A DNA stretch of 59,428 bases from Chloroflexota bacterium (GTDB lineage: Bacteria; Chloroflexota; Anaerolineae; Aggregatilineales; Phototrophicaceae): positions 1 to 59,428 of the forward strand of contig JAPOWK010000118.1 of the NCBI GenBank assembly GCA_026707665.1, in the 5' to 3' direction. The position numbers and the translations under genes were made by a program. This document shows, piece by piece, positions 1 to 8,141 of this stretch (within the stretch, counting starts at the first letter, position 1; every line of letters starts with the position of its first letter). The notes under the pieces were generated by a model. It was not told the origin of the DNA. It did not search any database and was given only the letters and a program-made list of their open reading frames with translations.

Positions 1-1178
1 GACAGATTGAACTCGATATTGAAGGACAAGGTCTCCGGACCCCACTCAATGCGGAAGTGAGCGTCATCTTCTTGCGACCGCGTGATCGCTTCTACGTAGG
101 TGCTCGGGTTTTCGAGGTTGGTGTGATCAATTGAACCGGCCAGCGTACCCAGCGTACGACCGATACCGCTCGGTCCCTTCTCGAAGGTGACTTCTTCCAG
201 GTAAGGCAACTGATTACCCGCCTCATCGACCTTCCAGTAGTAGGGGTTCCGGCGATGCACCATGAACTCGTCAATCTGATAGTCGACCGCCACCCAGGGA
301 CCCATCGTGGGAACAGGCAAATCATCCTGTACCTGGAAGGTCTCGAAGGTGTCGTAGTCAGATTCCGAGTTGATGGCCGGGTGCATCGGCGCATAGGCGT
401 GCTCGGCGCAGATATTGAAATCCAGGAAGTCCATGTTGAACAACCATTGCACCGGATAAGCCACCGGGAAGGTCCAGGTGATCTGGTTGTCGCCCGTCTG
501 CTCCAGCACGATGTCATCGTCATTGATCTGCCAGGTAGAACGGTTGGTCCAGGAATTCACGTTTTCATCCAGGATGATGTGATTCCAGGTGAACAAGATG
601 TCATGCACGCCGAAGGGTGCGCCATCAGACCACTTGGCGCCCTTGATGATATTCATCACCAACTGCATGCCATCGTCGCTCCACTCCCAATCCGTCGCCA
701 GATTCGGCAGCGGCTCCAGGTTGTCCTTGCGCAGGAACATCGGACCTGATTTCACCAGCGACTCGCCATAGATGTAATTGATGCCGAACCAACCCTGCGT
801 TTGACGCGCGCAAAGGTTCCAGCCGGCGGTCGGCACAGCCGAGAAATCACGCCAGACGCCGCCATAAACGCCAGGACCAACCGACATGCCCGAATTCAAA
901 ATCACCTGCGGATTCTCCGGCAGACGCTCTTCAACAGGCGGCAATTCGCCAGCTTCCACCAACTCGGTGACCCAAGCCGGCTCGCTGTAAGAATCCAGAG
1001 CCTTGTAGACCAGCATTTCGTCGAGGTTGAATCTCACAATCGGGTTGTCGCCCAATTGTACGCCCTCCGGATACGGAATCGGATCAGCGACCTCGCCCAT
1101 CTGAGCGAACCCGGGTCCGACAATTGTGAGCATCACCGCTGCCACCAGCAGGATGCGGGTAAGGGATGGCAGTTTCAT
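1..1178 (-). CDS. Peptide-type ABC transporter substrate-binding protein (family 5), C-terminus cut by window edge
   Basis: This is the first ~392 codons of a secreted solute-binding protein of the SBP_bac_5 (DppA/OppA) class, which delivers oligopeptides or other ligands to an ABC importer. The start ATG at 1178 has a clear ribosome site (GGAGGAACGCAG) directly before it. The N-terminus is a signal peptide: two basic residues, a hydrophobic run, then a cleavage region near GPGFAQ at about residue 25. The body carries family-like segments such as WSDGAPFGVHDILFTWN and the tryptophan-rich region after it. The gene lies 86 bases downstream of a DppD-like ATPase gene on the same strand, so the two are probably co-transcribed. 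The rest of the gene and presumably the permeases lie beyond the left edge. The family call is firm; the substrate cannot be told. Confidence 0.85.
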   Translation of the reverse strand, partial: MKLPSLTRILLVAAVMLTIVGPGFAQMGEVADPIPYPEGVQLGDNPIVRFNLDEMLVYKALDSYSEPAWVTELVEAGELPPVEERLPENPQVILNSGMSVGPGVYGGVWRDFSAVPTAGWNLCARQTQGWFGINYIYGESLVKSGPMFLRKDNLEPLPNLATDWEWSDDGMQLVMNIIKGAKWSDGAPFGVHDILFTWNHIILDENVNSWTNRSTWQINDDDIVLEQTGDNQITWTFPVAYPVQWLFNMDFLDFNICAEHAYAPMHPAINSESDYDTFETFQVQDDLPVPTMGPWVAVDYQIDEFMVHRRNPYYWKVDEAGNQLPYLEEVTFEKGPSGIGRTLGTLAGSIDHTNLENPSTYVEAITRSQEDDAHFRIEWGPETLSFNIEFNL

Positions 1179-1264
1179 CTGCGTTCCTCCAAACTAATTG
1201 AACAAAAAATTAGCCCGCCGGCATATCACCAGCCCGCAGGATAATTCACTCCTCTTGTCCCGGC

Positions 1265-2293
1265 TCAATGCTGCATCTCCGCGCTCTCATGCAGCCAACA
1301 AGCCACCTGATGCTCGCCATCGACAGCGGTCGGCGGCGGTAGATGCGTCCGGCATTTCGCCATCACATGCGGGCAGCGGTCGGCGAAGGCGCAGCCGGCA
1401 ATCTCCGTCGTCGCATTCGGTACGATACCTTCAATCGGCACCAGAATCTCCTTGCGCCGCCCCAGCACCGGTATCGATTGCAGCAAGCCGACAGTATAAG
1501 GATGCTGCGGATTGCGGAAAATATCTGTCGCCGTGCCGTATTCGACAATCCGACCGAAATACATCACCGCCACATAATCGGCCATCTGGGACACAACTCC
1601 CAGATTATGCGTGATGATGATAATCGACGAGCCGAAGTCTTCCTGCAGCTTCTCCATCAAATCGATGATCTGCGCTTGTATTGTGACGTCCAGCGCCGTC
1701 GTCGGCTCATCGGCGATCAGGATCGACGGATTGCAGGATAACGCCAGGGCGATCATCACCCGCTGCCGCATGCCCCCGCTCAATTGATGCGGATATTGCT
1801 TCACCCGCTCTTGCGGATCAGCGATGCGCACGCGATCCAGCATGTCTATCGCCACTTTGATCGACTGCTTGCGGCTGAGCCCCTGATGCAACTCCACCAC
1901 TTCCGCGATCTGCCGCCCAACCGTATGCAGAGGATTCAGCGAGGTCATCGGCTCCTGAAAGATCATCGAAATCTCGCCACCGCGGATGCTGCGCATCTCG
2001 ACGCCCTTCGGATCAAGCTGCACGATGTCGATCGTCTCAGCGCGCCGCTTCTGCCGCCGGAAGATGATTTCGCCATCCACAATCTGCCCCGGCGGCGACT
2101 TGATCAATTGCATGATCGAGCTCGCGGTCACGCTCTTGCCGCAGCCGCTCTCGCCAACAATGCCCAGGGTTTGCTTGTTCGCCAACTCGAAGCTGACACC
2201 CTTCACCGCCTGCACCACGCCTTTATCGGTGAAGAAATGCGTCTTTAAATTCTTGACTTCCAGAATCGGCTCCGCGCCGTTACCGCCATCCAT
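1265..2293 (-). CDS. Oligopeptide-type ABC transporter ATP-binding protein (DppD/OppD-like)
   Basis: This is a cytoplasmic ATPase powering peptide-type uptake. Numbering from an upstream in-frame TTG at 2308, the motifs are Walker A GESGCGKS (52-59), Q-loop FQEPMTSLNP (~117-126), signature LSGGMRQR (~176-183) and Walker B ILIADEP (~196-202). The C-terminal oligopeptide extension has the cysteine cluster CAFADRC..AKC (~296-309), which in the DppD/DppF family binds an iron-sulfur cluster. I chose the ATG at 2293 because the upstream TTG has no better ribosome site. It is upstream of the binding-protein gene, which is an unusual order because permease genes normally separate or precede these. 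No DppF partner is visible, so the operon must continue to the left of the window or use a partner elsewhere. Confidence 0.9.
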   Translation of the reverse strand: MDGGNGAEPILEVKNLKTHFFTDKGVVQAVKGVSFELANKQTLGIVGESGCGKSVTASSIMQLIKSPPGQIVDGEIIFRRQKRRAETIDIVQLDPKGVEMRSIRGGEISMIFQEPMTSLNPLHTVGRQIAEVVELHQGLSRKQSIKVAIDMLDRVRIADPQERVKQYPHQLSGGMRQRVMIALALSCNPSILIADEPTTALDVTIQAQIIDLMEKLQEDFGSSIIIITHNLGVVSQMADYVAVMYFGRIVEYGTATDIFRNPQHPYTVGLLQSIPVLGRRKEILVPIEGIVPNATTEIAGCAFADRCPHVMAKCRTHLPPPTAVDGEHQVACWLHESAEMQH

Positions 2294-2322
2294 CGAGTAC
2301 CGTTTCAATCATGTAGACTGTT

Positions 2323-2411
2323 GTAGGGGCGACCCTTGGGTCGCCCGCTAAACAAGCTATAAATTGCAAAAAAACCTCTCTCACTATGGGGGAGGGGCCA
2401 CGGGGTGAGGG
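2323..2411. repeat. REP-like palindrome and G/C-rich hairpin between dppD-like and GH4 genes
   Basis: Positions 2323-2348 hold an inverted repeat of the GGGCGACC..GGTCGCCC type next to CCCCTAC (reverse orientation). Positions 2374-2411 hold a degenerate copy of the G/C-rich hairpin family (CCTCTCTCAC..GGGGGAGGGG, then GGGGTGAGGG). Both families recur throughout the window. They sit directly downstream of the GH4 stop codon. Confidence 0.75.
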
Positions 2412-3914
2412 TTAGCCTTTCTCCGTCGCCAGTTCCTCAACCGTCCGCGTGTGCAATCGCGCCGCGCCCGTAGAAGCGCTCAACATCACTCGTGTGCCCT
2501 TTCGCTCATGGGCAGCCAATCGCGCCCGCGCCGCCTCGATATCGTCAGAGGCGTAATTGGGCAGCCATTCCGCCTGCGCCACCAGCAGCTCGTCGGTCAT
2601 TTGCCACACTTCCTCCGGATTGCAAACCGCGCCCACGAGCGGGTCGTGCAGCATCGCCTGCTTCAACAGCGTCACATCGCCGTGCACTGCCGCTTCCACT
2701 GCCATCTCCTGGACGCGCACGCTTGCCGAGCAAGTCGCCGCGGGCGCCAGCGGCAAGTCGCCCACCACCGGCATATTTATGCCATTCTTGTCGACATAAC
2801 CGGGAATCTCCACCACGCAGCCAGCGGGCAGATTGGTAATGTAATTCTGATTCGGCACATTGAAATGACCGCGGTAAACCCGCCCGGTCTCCAGCCCCTC
2901 GATGATGTAGGAGCCGTGCTCCAGGCTGCGGTCGGCGGCGCTGATCTTGGGCGGCTCTTCCGCCAGCCAATTGGGGAAATCCGTCTCGAACCAGTCGCGC
3001 CCCTCGGTGCAGACGCGCAGATAGCCGCCGGTCTCACCCAGTATCCAGCGATTCAAGCTGATCCAGTCCGTGATTTCATCGGGTCGCTTGCGATACCAGG
3101 GCAAATACTCGCTCAAATGCCCGTTTGACTCGGTCGAGTAATAGCCGAAGCGCCGCAGCACATCAATCCGGACCCTCTCTTCTTCGCGGAATTGCGGATG
3201 CGCCTCAAACAGTTCCAGCAAGCGCGGGACCATATCCAGTTCGCGCCAACGCACCTGCACGTACCAGGTTTGGTGATTGATGCCGGCGCAGATGATATCG
3301 ACATCTTCGCGCGTCACCCGCTCATCCGCGGCGATCAGCCCTTCGCGCCGCGCCCAAAGCTCAATGCACTCGGCGATCTGCTCGTGACCATGCTGAATAC
3401 CGTGACACAAGCCGATCGTCTGCACGCCGCCGTACTTGTTGCAAGCCCAGGTATTCATCGCCATCGGATTCGAATAATTGAGGAAGAGGGCGCCGGGCTT
3501 GGCAACAGCGCGGATATCGCGGCAAATGTCCAGGAGCGCCGGGATCGTCCGCTGACCGTACATGATGCCGCCCGCGCAGATCGTATCGCCGACGCATTGA
3601 TCGACGCCGTACTTTAAGGGTATATCGATATCCAGGGCAAAAGCATCCAACCCGCCCTGCCGTATCATGCAAATGACATAATCGGCATCGGCAATCGCTT
3701 CCGGCCGATCCAGCGTCGACGTCACCGCGGCTGGCAAGCCGTTGGCTTCGATATCGCGCTCGCAGAGCTGCGCAACCATGCTCAGATTGCGCTCCGAAAT
3801 ATCCATCAACGCAAAATGCGTGTCGCCGAATTCGGGCACGGTCAGCAAATCCTTCATCAACCGGCGCGTGAATCCGACCGAACCCGCGCCAATCATGGCA
3901 ATCTTCAAGGGCAT
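2412..3914 (-). CDS. Glycoside hydrolase family 4 (alpha-galactosidase MelA-like)
   Basis: This is a cytoplasmic NAD+- and divalent-metal-dependent glycosidase that works by an oxidation/elimination mechanism. It is 500 residues long, in the family range. The Rossmann motif GAGSVGF is at residues 9-15. A NYSNPMAM segment (~146-153) contacts sugar and cofactor. The metal-site cysteine-histidine pair is in GLCHGIQHG (C170, H171), and the second metal histidine is in INHQTWY (H214). GH4 includes alpha-galactosidases, alpha-glucosidases and glucuronidases. The CHG signature and overall pattern fit the MelA-like or galacturonidase-like branches best, but I cannot fix the substrate. It has its own promoter at 3943-3971. 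Co-regulation with the downstream peptide-type transporter is possible, which would suggest that transporter carries oligosaccharides. Confidence 0.88.
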   Translation of the reverse strand: MPLKIAMIGAGSVGFTRRLMKDLLTVPEFGDTHFALMDISERNLSMVAQLCERDIEANGLPAAVTSTLDRPEAIADADYVICMIRQGGLDAFALDIDIPLKYGVDQCVGDTICAGGIMYGQRTIPALLDICRDIRAVAKPGALFLNYSNPMAMNTWACNKYGGVQTIGLCHGIQHGHEQIAECIELWARREGLIAADERVTREDVDIICAGINHQTWYVQVRWRELDMVPRLLELFEAHPQFREEERVRIDVLRRFGYYSTESNGHLSEYLPWYRKRPDEITDWISLNRWILGETGGYLRVCTEGRDWFETDFPNWLAEEPPKISAADRSLEHGSYIIEGLETGRVYRGHFNVPNQNYITNLPAGCVVEIPGYVDKNGINMPVVGDLPLAPAATCSASVRVQEMAVEAAVHGDVTLLKQAMLHDPLVGAVCNPEEVWQMTDELLVAQAEWLPNYASDDIEAARARLAAHERKGTRVMLSASTGAARLHTRTVEELATEKG

Positions 3915-3942
3915 AATCAGTCTCTCTTTGAATCAAACGATG

Positions 3943-3971
3943 ATTAGATAATCTCAGCCGAGATTTGTCAA
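3943..3971 (-). promoter_or_regulatory. Promoter of the GH4 gene with an operator-like inverted repeat in the spacer
   Basis: On the minus strand, -35 TTGACA (3971-3966) is followed by exactly 17 bases and -10 TCTAAT (3948-3943), a near-consensus sigma-70-type promoter. The spacer contains AATCTC..GAGATT, an inverted repeat with 6-base arms, where a repressor would block RNA polymerase. The start codon is 29 bases past the -10. The regulator is not identifiable. Confidence 0.6.
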
Positions 3972-4065
3972 GTGGCGCGTACCGCCGTGATACACCGTTC
4001 GAGTATAGCGCTCACATCTCACGCCGTCCGCCGATCCAGCGGCGCTGGCGCCAACGGATGATCGC

Positions 4066-4923
4066 TCAGTCCAAACCGCCAAGCGCCCACAAACGCGCCA
4101 TGTAAGTCGCCGTCTCCGCGGCCGCCTCTCGCGGATCCTCCAGCGCGTTTATCCGCTTGCTGAAGGGCTCCGGCGTCACCGGACCGTCATAACCCAGCGC
4201 CGCCAGCTTCTTCATGAATCCTTCCAAAGGCAGCACCCCGGTTTCGGTCGGCAGCCGCCGATCATGGTCGTCATAGGTCGCCATCGTCAGCCCCAGCGGC
4301 GCATCATTGACATGCACATTCACGATGTCCGCATTGCTGATCTTATCCATATCCGCCACCGAGCCGCCCGAGGTATACAGATGCCAAGCATCCAGCAGCA
4401 AGCCGACATTGCCGGTGCCACAAGCCGCCGCCAGCTCAAGCATGCCTTCCATGTTATAGATGAAATCATGCTGACCGGCCGGGCGCAGCGTCTGCGGACC
4501 GATGAACTCAATTCCGAAGCGAATGCCATGATCGCTGCATACTTCGGCGATCGCTTTGAAGCGCTCCAAATGCCAGGCGAAGTTCTCTTCAAATTCGCGC
4601 TCGGTCGAGGAAGGCGGGCACCAGGTCGAAGTGCGCAGCGCGCCCAGCTCAGCGCCCAGCGCCGCGTACTTCGGCAGCGCCGCCAAATCATCGCGCCAGT
4701 CCTCATGCTGCCAGCGCACCGTCATGCCCCAGGCGCCATACTGGATGCCGGCGTCGTCAAACAGCGCGCGCACATAATCCGCGCCATGTTCGTCCGCCAG
4801 CGCCGCCGCTTCGGCGATGCTGAAGTCCAAGCCCTCGAAACCGGTGTCTTTCGCCAACTGGAGATTCTCCGTCAGCGATAATCCTCTTATCCCAAGCGCG
4901 CCCGGGCTCAATGTCTTGTACAT
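4066..4923 (-). CDS. Sugar phosphate isomerase/epimerase (xylose-isomerase-like TIM barrel)
   Basis: The 285-residue protein has the AP-endonuclease-2/xylose-isomerase-like fold. The divalent-metal ligand pattern of that fold is present in order: a glutamate in FGIEFIG, aspartate and histidine in LLLDAWH, the HVNDAP segment, and a C-terminal glutamate in TPEPFS. Family members interconvert keto- and aldo-sugars or epimerise ketoses (IolI, IolE, tagatose epimerase, hydroxypyruvate isomerase). The sequence does not say which reaction applies. The start ATG at 4923 follows GGGGAGCGAGG. A -10-like TATAGT lies at 4968-4963 (minus strand) without a convincing -35. It sits between GH4 and rpiA, which agrees with a role in carbohydrate breakdown. 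Confidence 0.8.
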   Translation of the reverse strand: MYKTLSPGALGIRGLSLTENLQLAKDTGFEGLDFSIAEAAALADEHGADYVRALFDDAGIQYGAWGMTVRWQHEDWRDDLAALPKYAALGAELGALRTSTWCPPSSTEREFEENFAWHLERFKAIAEVCSDHGIRFGIEFIGPQTLRPAGQHDFIYNMEGMLELAAACGTGNVGLLLDAWHLYTSGGSVADMDKISNADIVNVHVNDAPLGLTMATYDDHDRRLPTETGVLPLEGFMKKLAALGYDGPVTPEPFSKRINALEDPREAAAETATYMARLWALGGLD

Positions 4924-4987
4924 CCTCGCTCCCCTTCATCGATTCATTCGCTTTGCCCGCAAACTATAACCCATTACGGCTTCCATT

Positions 4988-5124
4988 ACAGCGCCCTCTG
5001 TGTTCTCAGTAGAACCAAGAAAGCAACTGAAAATCTTACCACCGACAACACCGAGTTTATGAGAGTACACCGAGAACAAAGGCACAGATTTTTCTCTGTG
5101 CCCTCTGTGCCTTTGTGGTGAAAA
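4988..5124. repeat. CACCGAG/CACAGAG motif array upstream of rpiA
   Basis: Here the motifs ACCACCGAC, ACACCGAG, CACCGAG, CCTCTGTGCC and TTTGTGGTG occur in both orientations, so the array could fold back on itself (CACAGA..TCTGTG). It belongs to the CACCGAG family found at about ten other sites in the window, and it ends 29 bases before the rpiA start codon. Confidence 0.75.
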
Positions 5125-5153
5125 AAACATTCGCATATCGTACAATACCCCGC

Positions 5154-5840
5154 ATGAACACTGACGCGCTCAAACAGCAGGCTGGCGAATACGCCGCCGA
5201 CTTCGTCAAGTCGGGCATGATCGTGGGCTTGGGCAGCGGCAGCACCGCCATCTTCGCCACCCGCCGCATCGCCCGTTCTCTCCAAAGCGGGGAATTGGTG
5301 AATATCCGCGGCGTACCGACCTCGCTGGCCACCGAAGCGGCCGCCAACGAACTCGGCATCCCGCTGACGACGCTGGCCCGGCATCCCCGCGTCGACATCA
5401 CCATAGACGGCGCTGACGAAGTCGATCCCGATTTCAATCTGATCAAAGGCGGCGGCGGCGCTCACCTGCGCGAGAAGATCGTCGCCCAAGCCAGCGAGCG
5501 CCTGGTCATCGTCGCCGATGACTCCAAGCTGGTCGAGCAGCTCGGCGCAACCTGGGCAATCCCGGTCGAGGTCATCCCCTTCGGCTGGGAGTCGCAAGCG
5601 GCTTACCTGGAATCCCTCGGCGCGGCGCCGACGCTGCGAATGGACGGCGACGCCCCCTTCACAACCGACGGCGGCAACCGCATCCTTGACGCCGACTTCG
5701 GAAGCATCGCCGACCCGGCCGCCCTGGCGCGCCAGCTGGAATCCCGCGCCGGCATCGTCGAGCACGGGCTGTTTATTGGGATGGCGCGTGATGTGGTGGT
5801 TGCGGGCGCGGGCGGCGTTCGGCACTTACGCCAAGGCTAG
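5154..5840 (+). CDS. rpiA: Ribose-5-phosphate isomerase A
   Basis: This enzyme interconverts ribose 5-phosphate and ribulose 5-phosphate in the pentose phosphate pathway. All family motifs are present: phosphate loop GLGSGST (25-31), DGADEVD (85-91) with the catalytic aspartates, KGGGGAHLREK (98-108) with the catalytic glutamate and lysine, and ADDSK (121-125). The length of 228 residues is typical. I start it at the ATG at 5154 rather than the upstream in-frame 5115, because residues before 5154 would be encoded by the CACCGAG repeat and the family begins near here. A TACAAT box at 5141-5146 lies only 7 bases before the ATG, so the transcript may be nearly leaderless, although no good -35 is seen. 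It is a stand-alone gene on the plus strand. Confidence 0.95.
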   Translation: MNTDALKQQAGEYAADFVKSGMIVGLGSGSTAIFATRRIARSLQSGELVNIRGVPTSLATEAAANELGIPLTTLARHPRVDITIDGADEVDPDFNLIKGGGGAHLREKIVAQASERLVIVADDSKLVEQLGATWAIPVEVIPFGWESQAAYLESLGAAPTLRMDGDAPFTTDGGNRILDADFGSIADPAALARQLESRAGIVEHGLFIGMARDVVVAGAGGVRHLRQG

Positions 5841-5880
5841 ACTTGCGGGCGCTTGGGAGTCGCTACGGGGGCGCTTTTTC

Positions 5881-6048
5881 TTTACCACCGAGGGCAGCGA
5901 GGAAACACAGAGGGCAGCGAGAGGGGGTGACGCAGGGCGCGGATTTGGGATTCGCGGGCGGGCGACCTGGTAGGTCGCCCCTACGGGTTGGGATAGGTGG
6001 GCGGGCGAGACAAGTCTCGCCCCTACGGGTTGGGATTTGTGGGTGGTC
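5881..6048. repeat. CACCGAG motif followed by two REP-like palindromes
   Basis: Positions 5883-5925 hold a CACCGAG/GGGCAGCGAG array. Two REP-like units follow: GGGCGACC..GGTCGCCCCTAC at ~5958-5984 and GGGCGAGAC..GTCTCGCCCCTAC at ~6003-6029, each followed by GGGTTGGGAT. The second runs up to the stop codon of the minus-strand terminase gene. Confidence 0.8.
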
Positions 6049-6049
6049 G

Positions 6050-7231
6050 TTAGGCGAAGGCGTAGAGAGGCATGGCGCTGTGTTGGGCGGCGTGCCAGGC
6101 GAGGGCGGTGGCGATGACAGTGTCGTCGTGGGCGCCGGGTGGCGCGCCGTAACGGAAGGCGCCGGAGGGCAGGCGTTGTTGGCTGTAGGTTGTCAATTCA
6201 GCGAGGAGTGTTGGCTCGTCCAGAAGGGAGAGGGAGCCCCTTTCGAGGGCGAGGGCGAGGGATTCGATTAGTGGCGGTTTGGATTGGGCGGTGGTGCGGA
6301 AGCCGCGGATGGGCAAGCCTTCTTGAATGAGGGCTTCGATATTTGGTTCGCCGATGCTATTAATTTCGGCCCAGATGACATGAGGCTGCCAGTGATTTGC
6401 CAGGGCTAGCAGGCGGTTTCGTTGAAGGGACCAGCCGATCTGGTTGAAGCGATCGAGGGCGACCATTTGGCGTGTTGTAGCGTCGATGACGGCGATGGCG
6501 GTGTAATCGTTATCGCGTCCCCAATCGATGCCGGCGACATATTGATGGCCGGGCAATGGTTTAGGGGGTGGTGTGGAGACGGCATCGCGGACATGGCGAA
6601 AGACCTGGCCGCCGGGGCTTACGAATTGCGCCATGTATTCCGTTTGCCAGACGTGATCTGGCGTTTGGCGGCGGATGTCTTGCAATTCCTGGTGATGGAT
6701 CAATGGGTTGGCGGCGGTGGGGAATTGGAAGGATTCCCATTGGGGCTGGAGGGGATCCGAGCCGAGGTTAAAGAGGTCGCAGAACCAGTTTTGGCCGTTG
6801 GGCGTCGAGAGGAAGAGGGCTTGGCCACGGGTTGACACGAGCATGGGGCGGACGATATCGGTCCAGATTTGTGGCGGCATGAAGGCGGCTTCGTCCAGGA
6901 CGACGAGGTCGAGGCCTTCGCCGCGGAGGTTATCGGGATGAAAGGCGCTGCGGACGGCGATCATGCCGCCGCCGGGCAGGTCAATGCGGCGTTCGGTTTC
7001 GCTGATTTTGCTTCCGTTCAAGGGCTTGGTACTGGTCTTCAAGTCGCGCCAGACCTGAGCGCTCATCTGATGGGTCGGTGTTAACCACCAGCAGCGTTTC
7101 TTTTCCACCAGGGCGCTGTGGAGGATGAGGTTCATGCCCAGCGCGGTCTTGCCCCAGCGGCGGCCGCAAGCGACCACTTTGAAGCGGGCGGGGCTGTTCA
7201 TGATCTGCTTCTGCCCAAGGTGGGGTCGCAT
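6050..7231 (-). CDS. Phage-type terminase large subunit (ATPase plus nuclease)
   Basis: Terminase large subunits pump and cut phage or gene-transfer-agent DNA into capsids. From the ATG at 7231 the protein has 393 residues and looks complete. Walker A-like CGRRWGKT is at 22-29 and Walker B LVVLDEAAF at 109-117. The RNase H-like nuclease domain starts with AGIDWGRDNDYTA (D236), has a further acidic residue in WAEINS (~289) and ends in GAHDDTVIA (~367-375). The in-frame start at 7282 is possible, but the homologous N-terminus usually begins close to HLGQKQ. The reading frame overlaps the preceding small-subunit-like frame by 251 bases. No portal, capsid, protease or tail gene is present nearby, so this is an orphan: either a remnant or a domesticated packaging module. 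Confidence 0.85.
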   Translation of the reverse strand: MRPHLGQKQIMNSPARFKVVACGRRWGKTALGMNLILHSALVEKKRCWWLTPTHQMSAQVWRDLKTSTKPLNGSKISETERRIDLPGGGMIAVRSAFHPDNLRGEGLDLVVLDEAAFMPPQIWTDIVRPMLVSTRGQALFLSTPNGQNWFCDLFNLGSDPLQPQWESFQFPTAANPLIHHQELQDIRRQTPDHVWQTEYMAQFVSPGGQVFRHVRDAVSTPPPKPLPGHQYVAGIDWGRDNDYTAIAVIDATTRQMVALDRFNQIGWSLQRNRLLALANHWQPHVIWAEINSIGEPNIEALIQEGLPIRGFRTTAQSKPPLIESLALALERGSLSLLDEPTLLAELTTYSQQRLPSGAFRYGAPPGAHDDTVIATALAWHAAQHSAMPLYAFA

Positions 7232-7628
7232 GCACTTGATCGTCGTAGAGGTATTCGAAACGGATGGTTTGCTGCTGGTCAATTTCTTGGGGCTCCTCTT
7301 CCAGTTTTCGGGCGTGGTTTAAGAGGGTGTTGAGGGCGGAGTGGAGTTGATTCAGGGTGGCGATTTTGAGGGTATCGGGATCGATATATTCGAGGATTTG
7401 ATCGGCGCGCTGGAGCAGTTTCAGGCGCATACGGGCTTGGAGGCGTGCGATTTCACGAGCTTCCTGCTGGTCGAATTTGTCACGGAGGTCATTCTCAATG
7501 GCGCGCCATTTTTTGAGGGTTTTGGCGGGGATGTTGAGTTGGCGGCTGGTGGATTGGAGGTCGCCGTCGTTTTGGTCGATTCTGTTTAGGGCGTTGATTT
7601 TGGATTCGAGAGTGTAGCGTTTTTTCAT
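6981..7628 (-). CDS. Terminase small-subunit-like helix-turn-helix protein with doubtful C-terminus
   Basis: The first ~55 residues form a transposase/terminase-type helix-turn-helix (TLESKINALNRI..LNIPAKTLKKWR). A basic and acidic helical region follows (~50-125) that could be a coiled coil. This is the layout of small terminase subunits, which bind DNA and recruit the large subunit, and the gene lies directly before one. After about residue 150 (PPWAEADHE) the frame runs out of phase through the first 251 bases of the large-subunit gene. It becomes rich in R, P and G, as expected for non-coding frames. Either the natural stop has been lost or the overlap is real. The start ATG at 7628 follows GAGGGGGGTAAACC. 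Confidence 0.6.
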   Translation of the reverse strand: MKKRYTLESKINALNRIDQNDGDLQSTSRQLNIPAKTLKKWRAIENDLRDKFDQQEAREIARLQARMRLKLLQRADQILEYIDPDTLKIATLNQLHSALNTLLNHARKLEEEPQEIDQQQTIRFEYLYDDQVHATPPWAEADHEQPRPLQSGRLRPPLGQDRAGHEPHPPQRPGGKETLLVVNTDPSDERSGLARLEDQYQALERKQNQRNRTPH

Positions 7629-8110
7629 GGTTTACCCCCCTCTAAATCTCCCCCCGATGAATCAGGGGGAGACTTGGCCGGCGCGGGCTGGCAGCGTTTC
7701 ATGGTGTGCTCCTTTTGGTGAAGCGCTAGTGAAAGGCTAGCACGGAAGTTCTAGGGAGGGGTGTTTATTTGTTCGCGTGTTGGGGGATGTTTTTTCACCA
7801 CCGAGGACAGCGAGTTATTTTGAGGGCACCGAGGCAGTGATGCATAGCCCTCGCCCCGCGGCCGTTATACCCCTCACCCCCCGGCCCCCTCTCCCACAAG
7901 GGGAGAGGGGCTTATATGACCACCGAGTACACCGAGTTTTTTCGAGGACAAGGAGCGGGGGAGATCCAACCACTCCCCCCGGCCCCCTCTCCCACAAGGG
8001 GCGCGCGTAGGTCGCGTAGACACTGACCGCCGACATAGCGCTTCGAGAGGGGGTGACGCTGTGGGCTCGTGGTTCTCGGTGACCTCGGTGGCCTCGGTGG
8101 TAAAATTGGT
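7629..8110. repeat. Gene-free stretch filled with three repeat families
   Basis: No gene is visible. From left to right it holds a G/C hairpin variant at ~7636-7668, a CACCGAG array at 7794-7843, and a G/C hairpin at ~7866-7910 (CCCCTCTCCC..GGGGAGAGGGG). A second CACCGAG pair follows at 7919-7947. At ~7970-8056 is another G/C hairpin whose loop carries an inserted element with the core GTCGCGTAGACACTGACCG. An inverted CACCGAG array (CTCGGTGACCTCGGTGG) closes the stretch at 8074-8104, just before the cupin gene. The stretch 7669-7793 shows nothing recognisable. Confidence 0.75.
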
Positions 8111-8141
8111 ATAGAAGATTGTAAAATCAGGAGCCAGCCCC

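Noticed and set aside
6050..7628. Complete prophage
   Set aside because: Only the terminase pair is present; flanking genes are metabolic and no integrase, portal, capsid or att site is seen.
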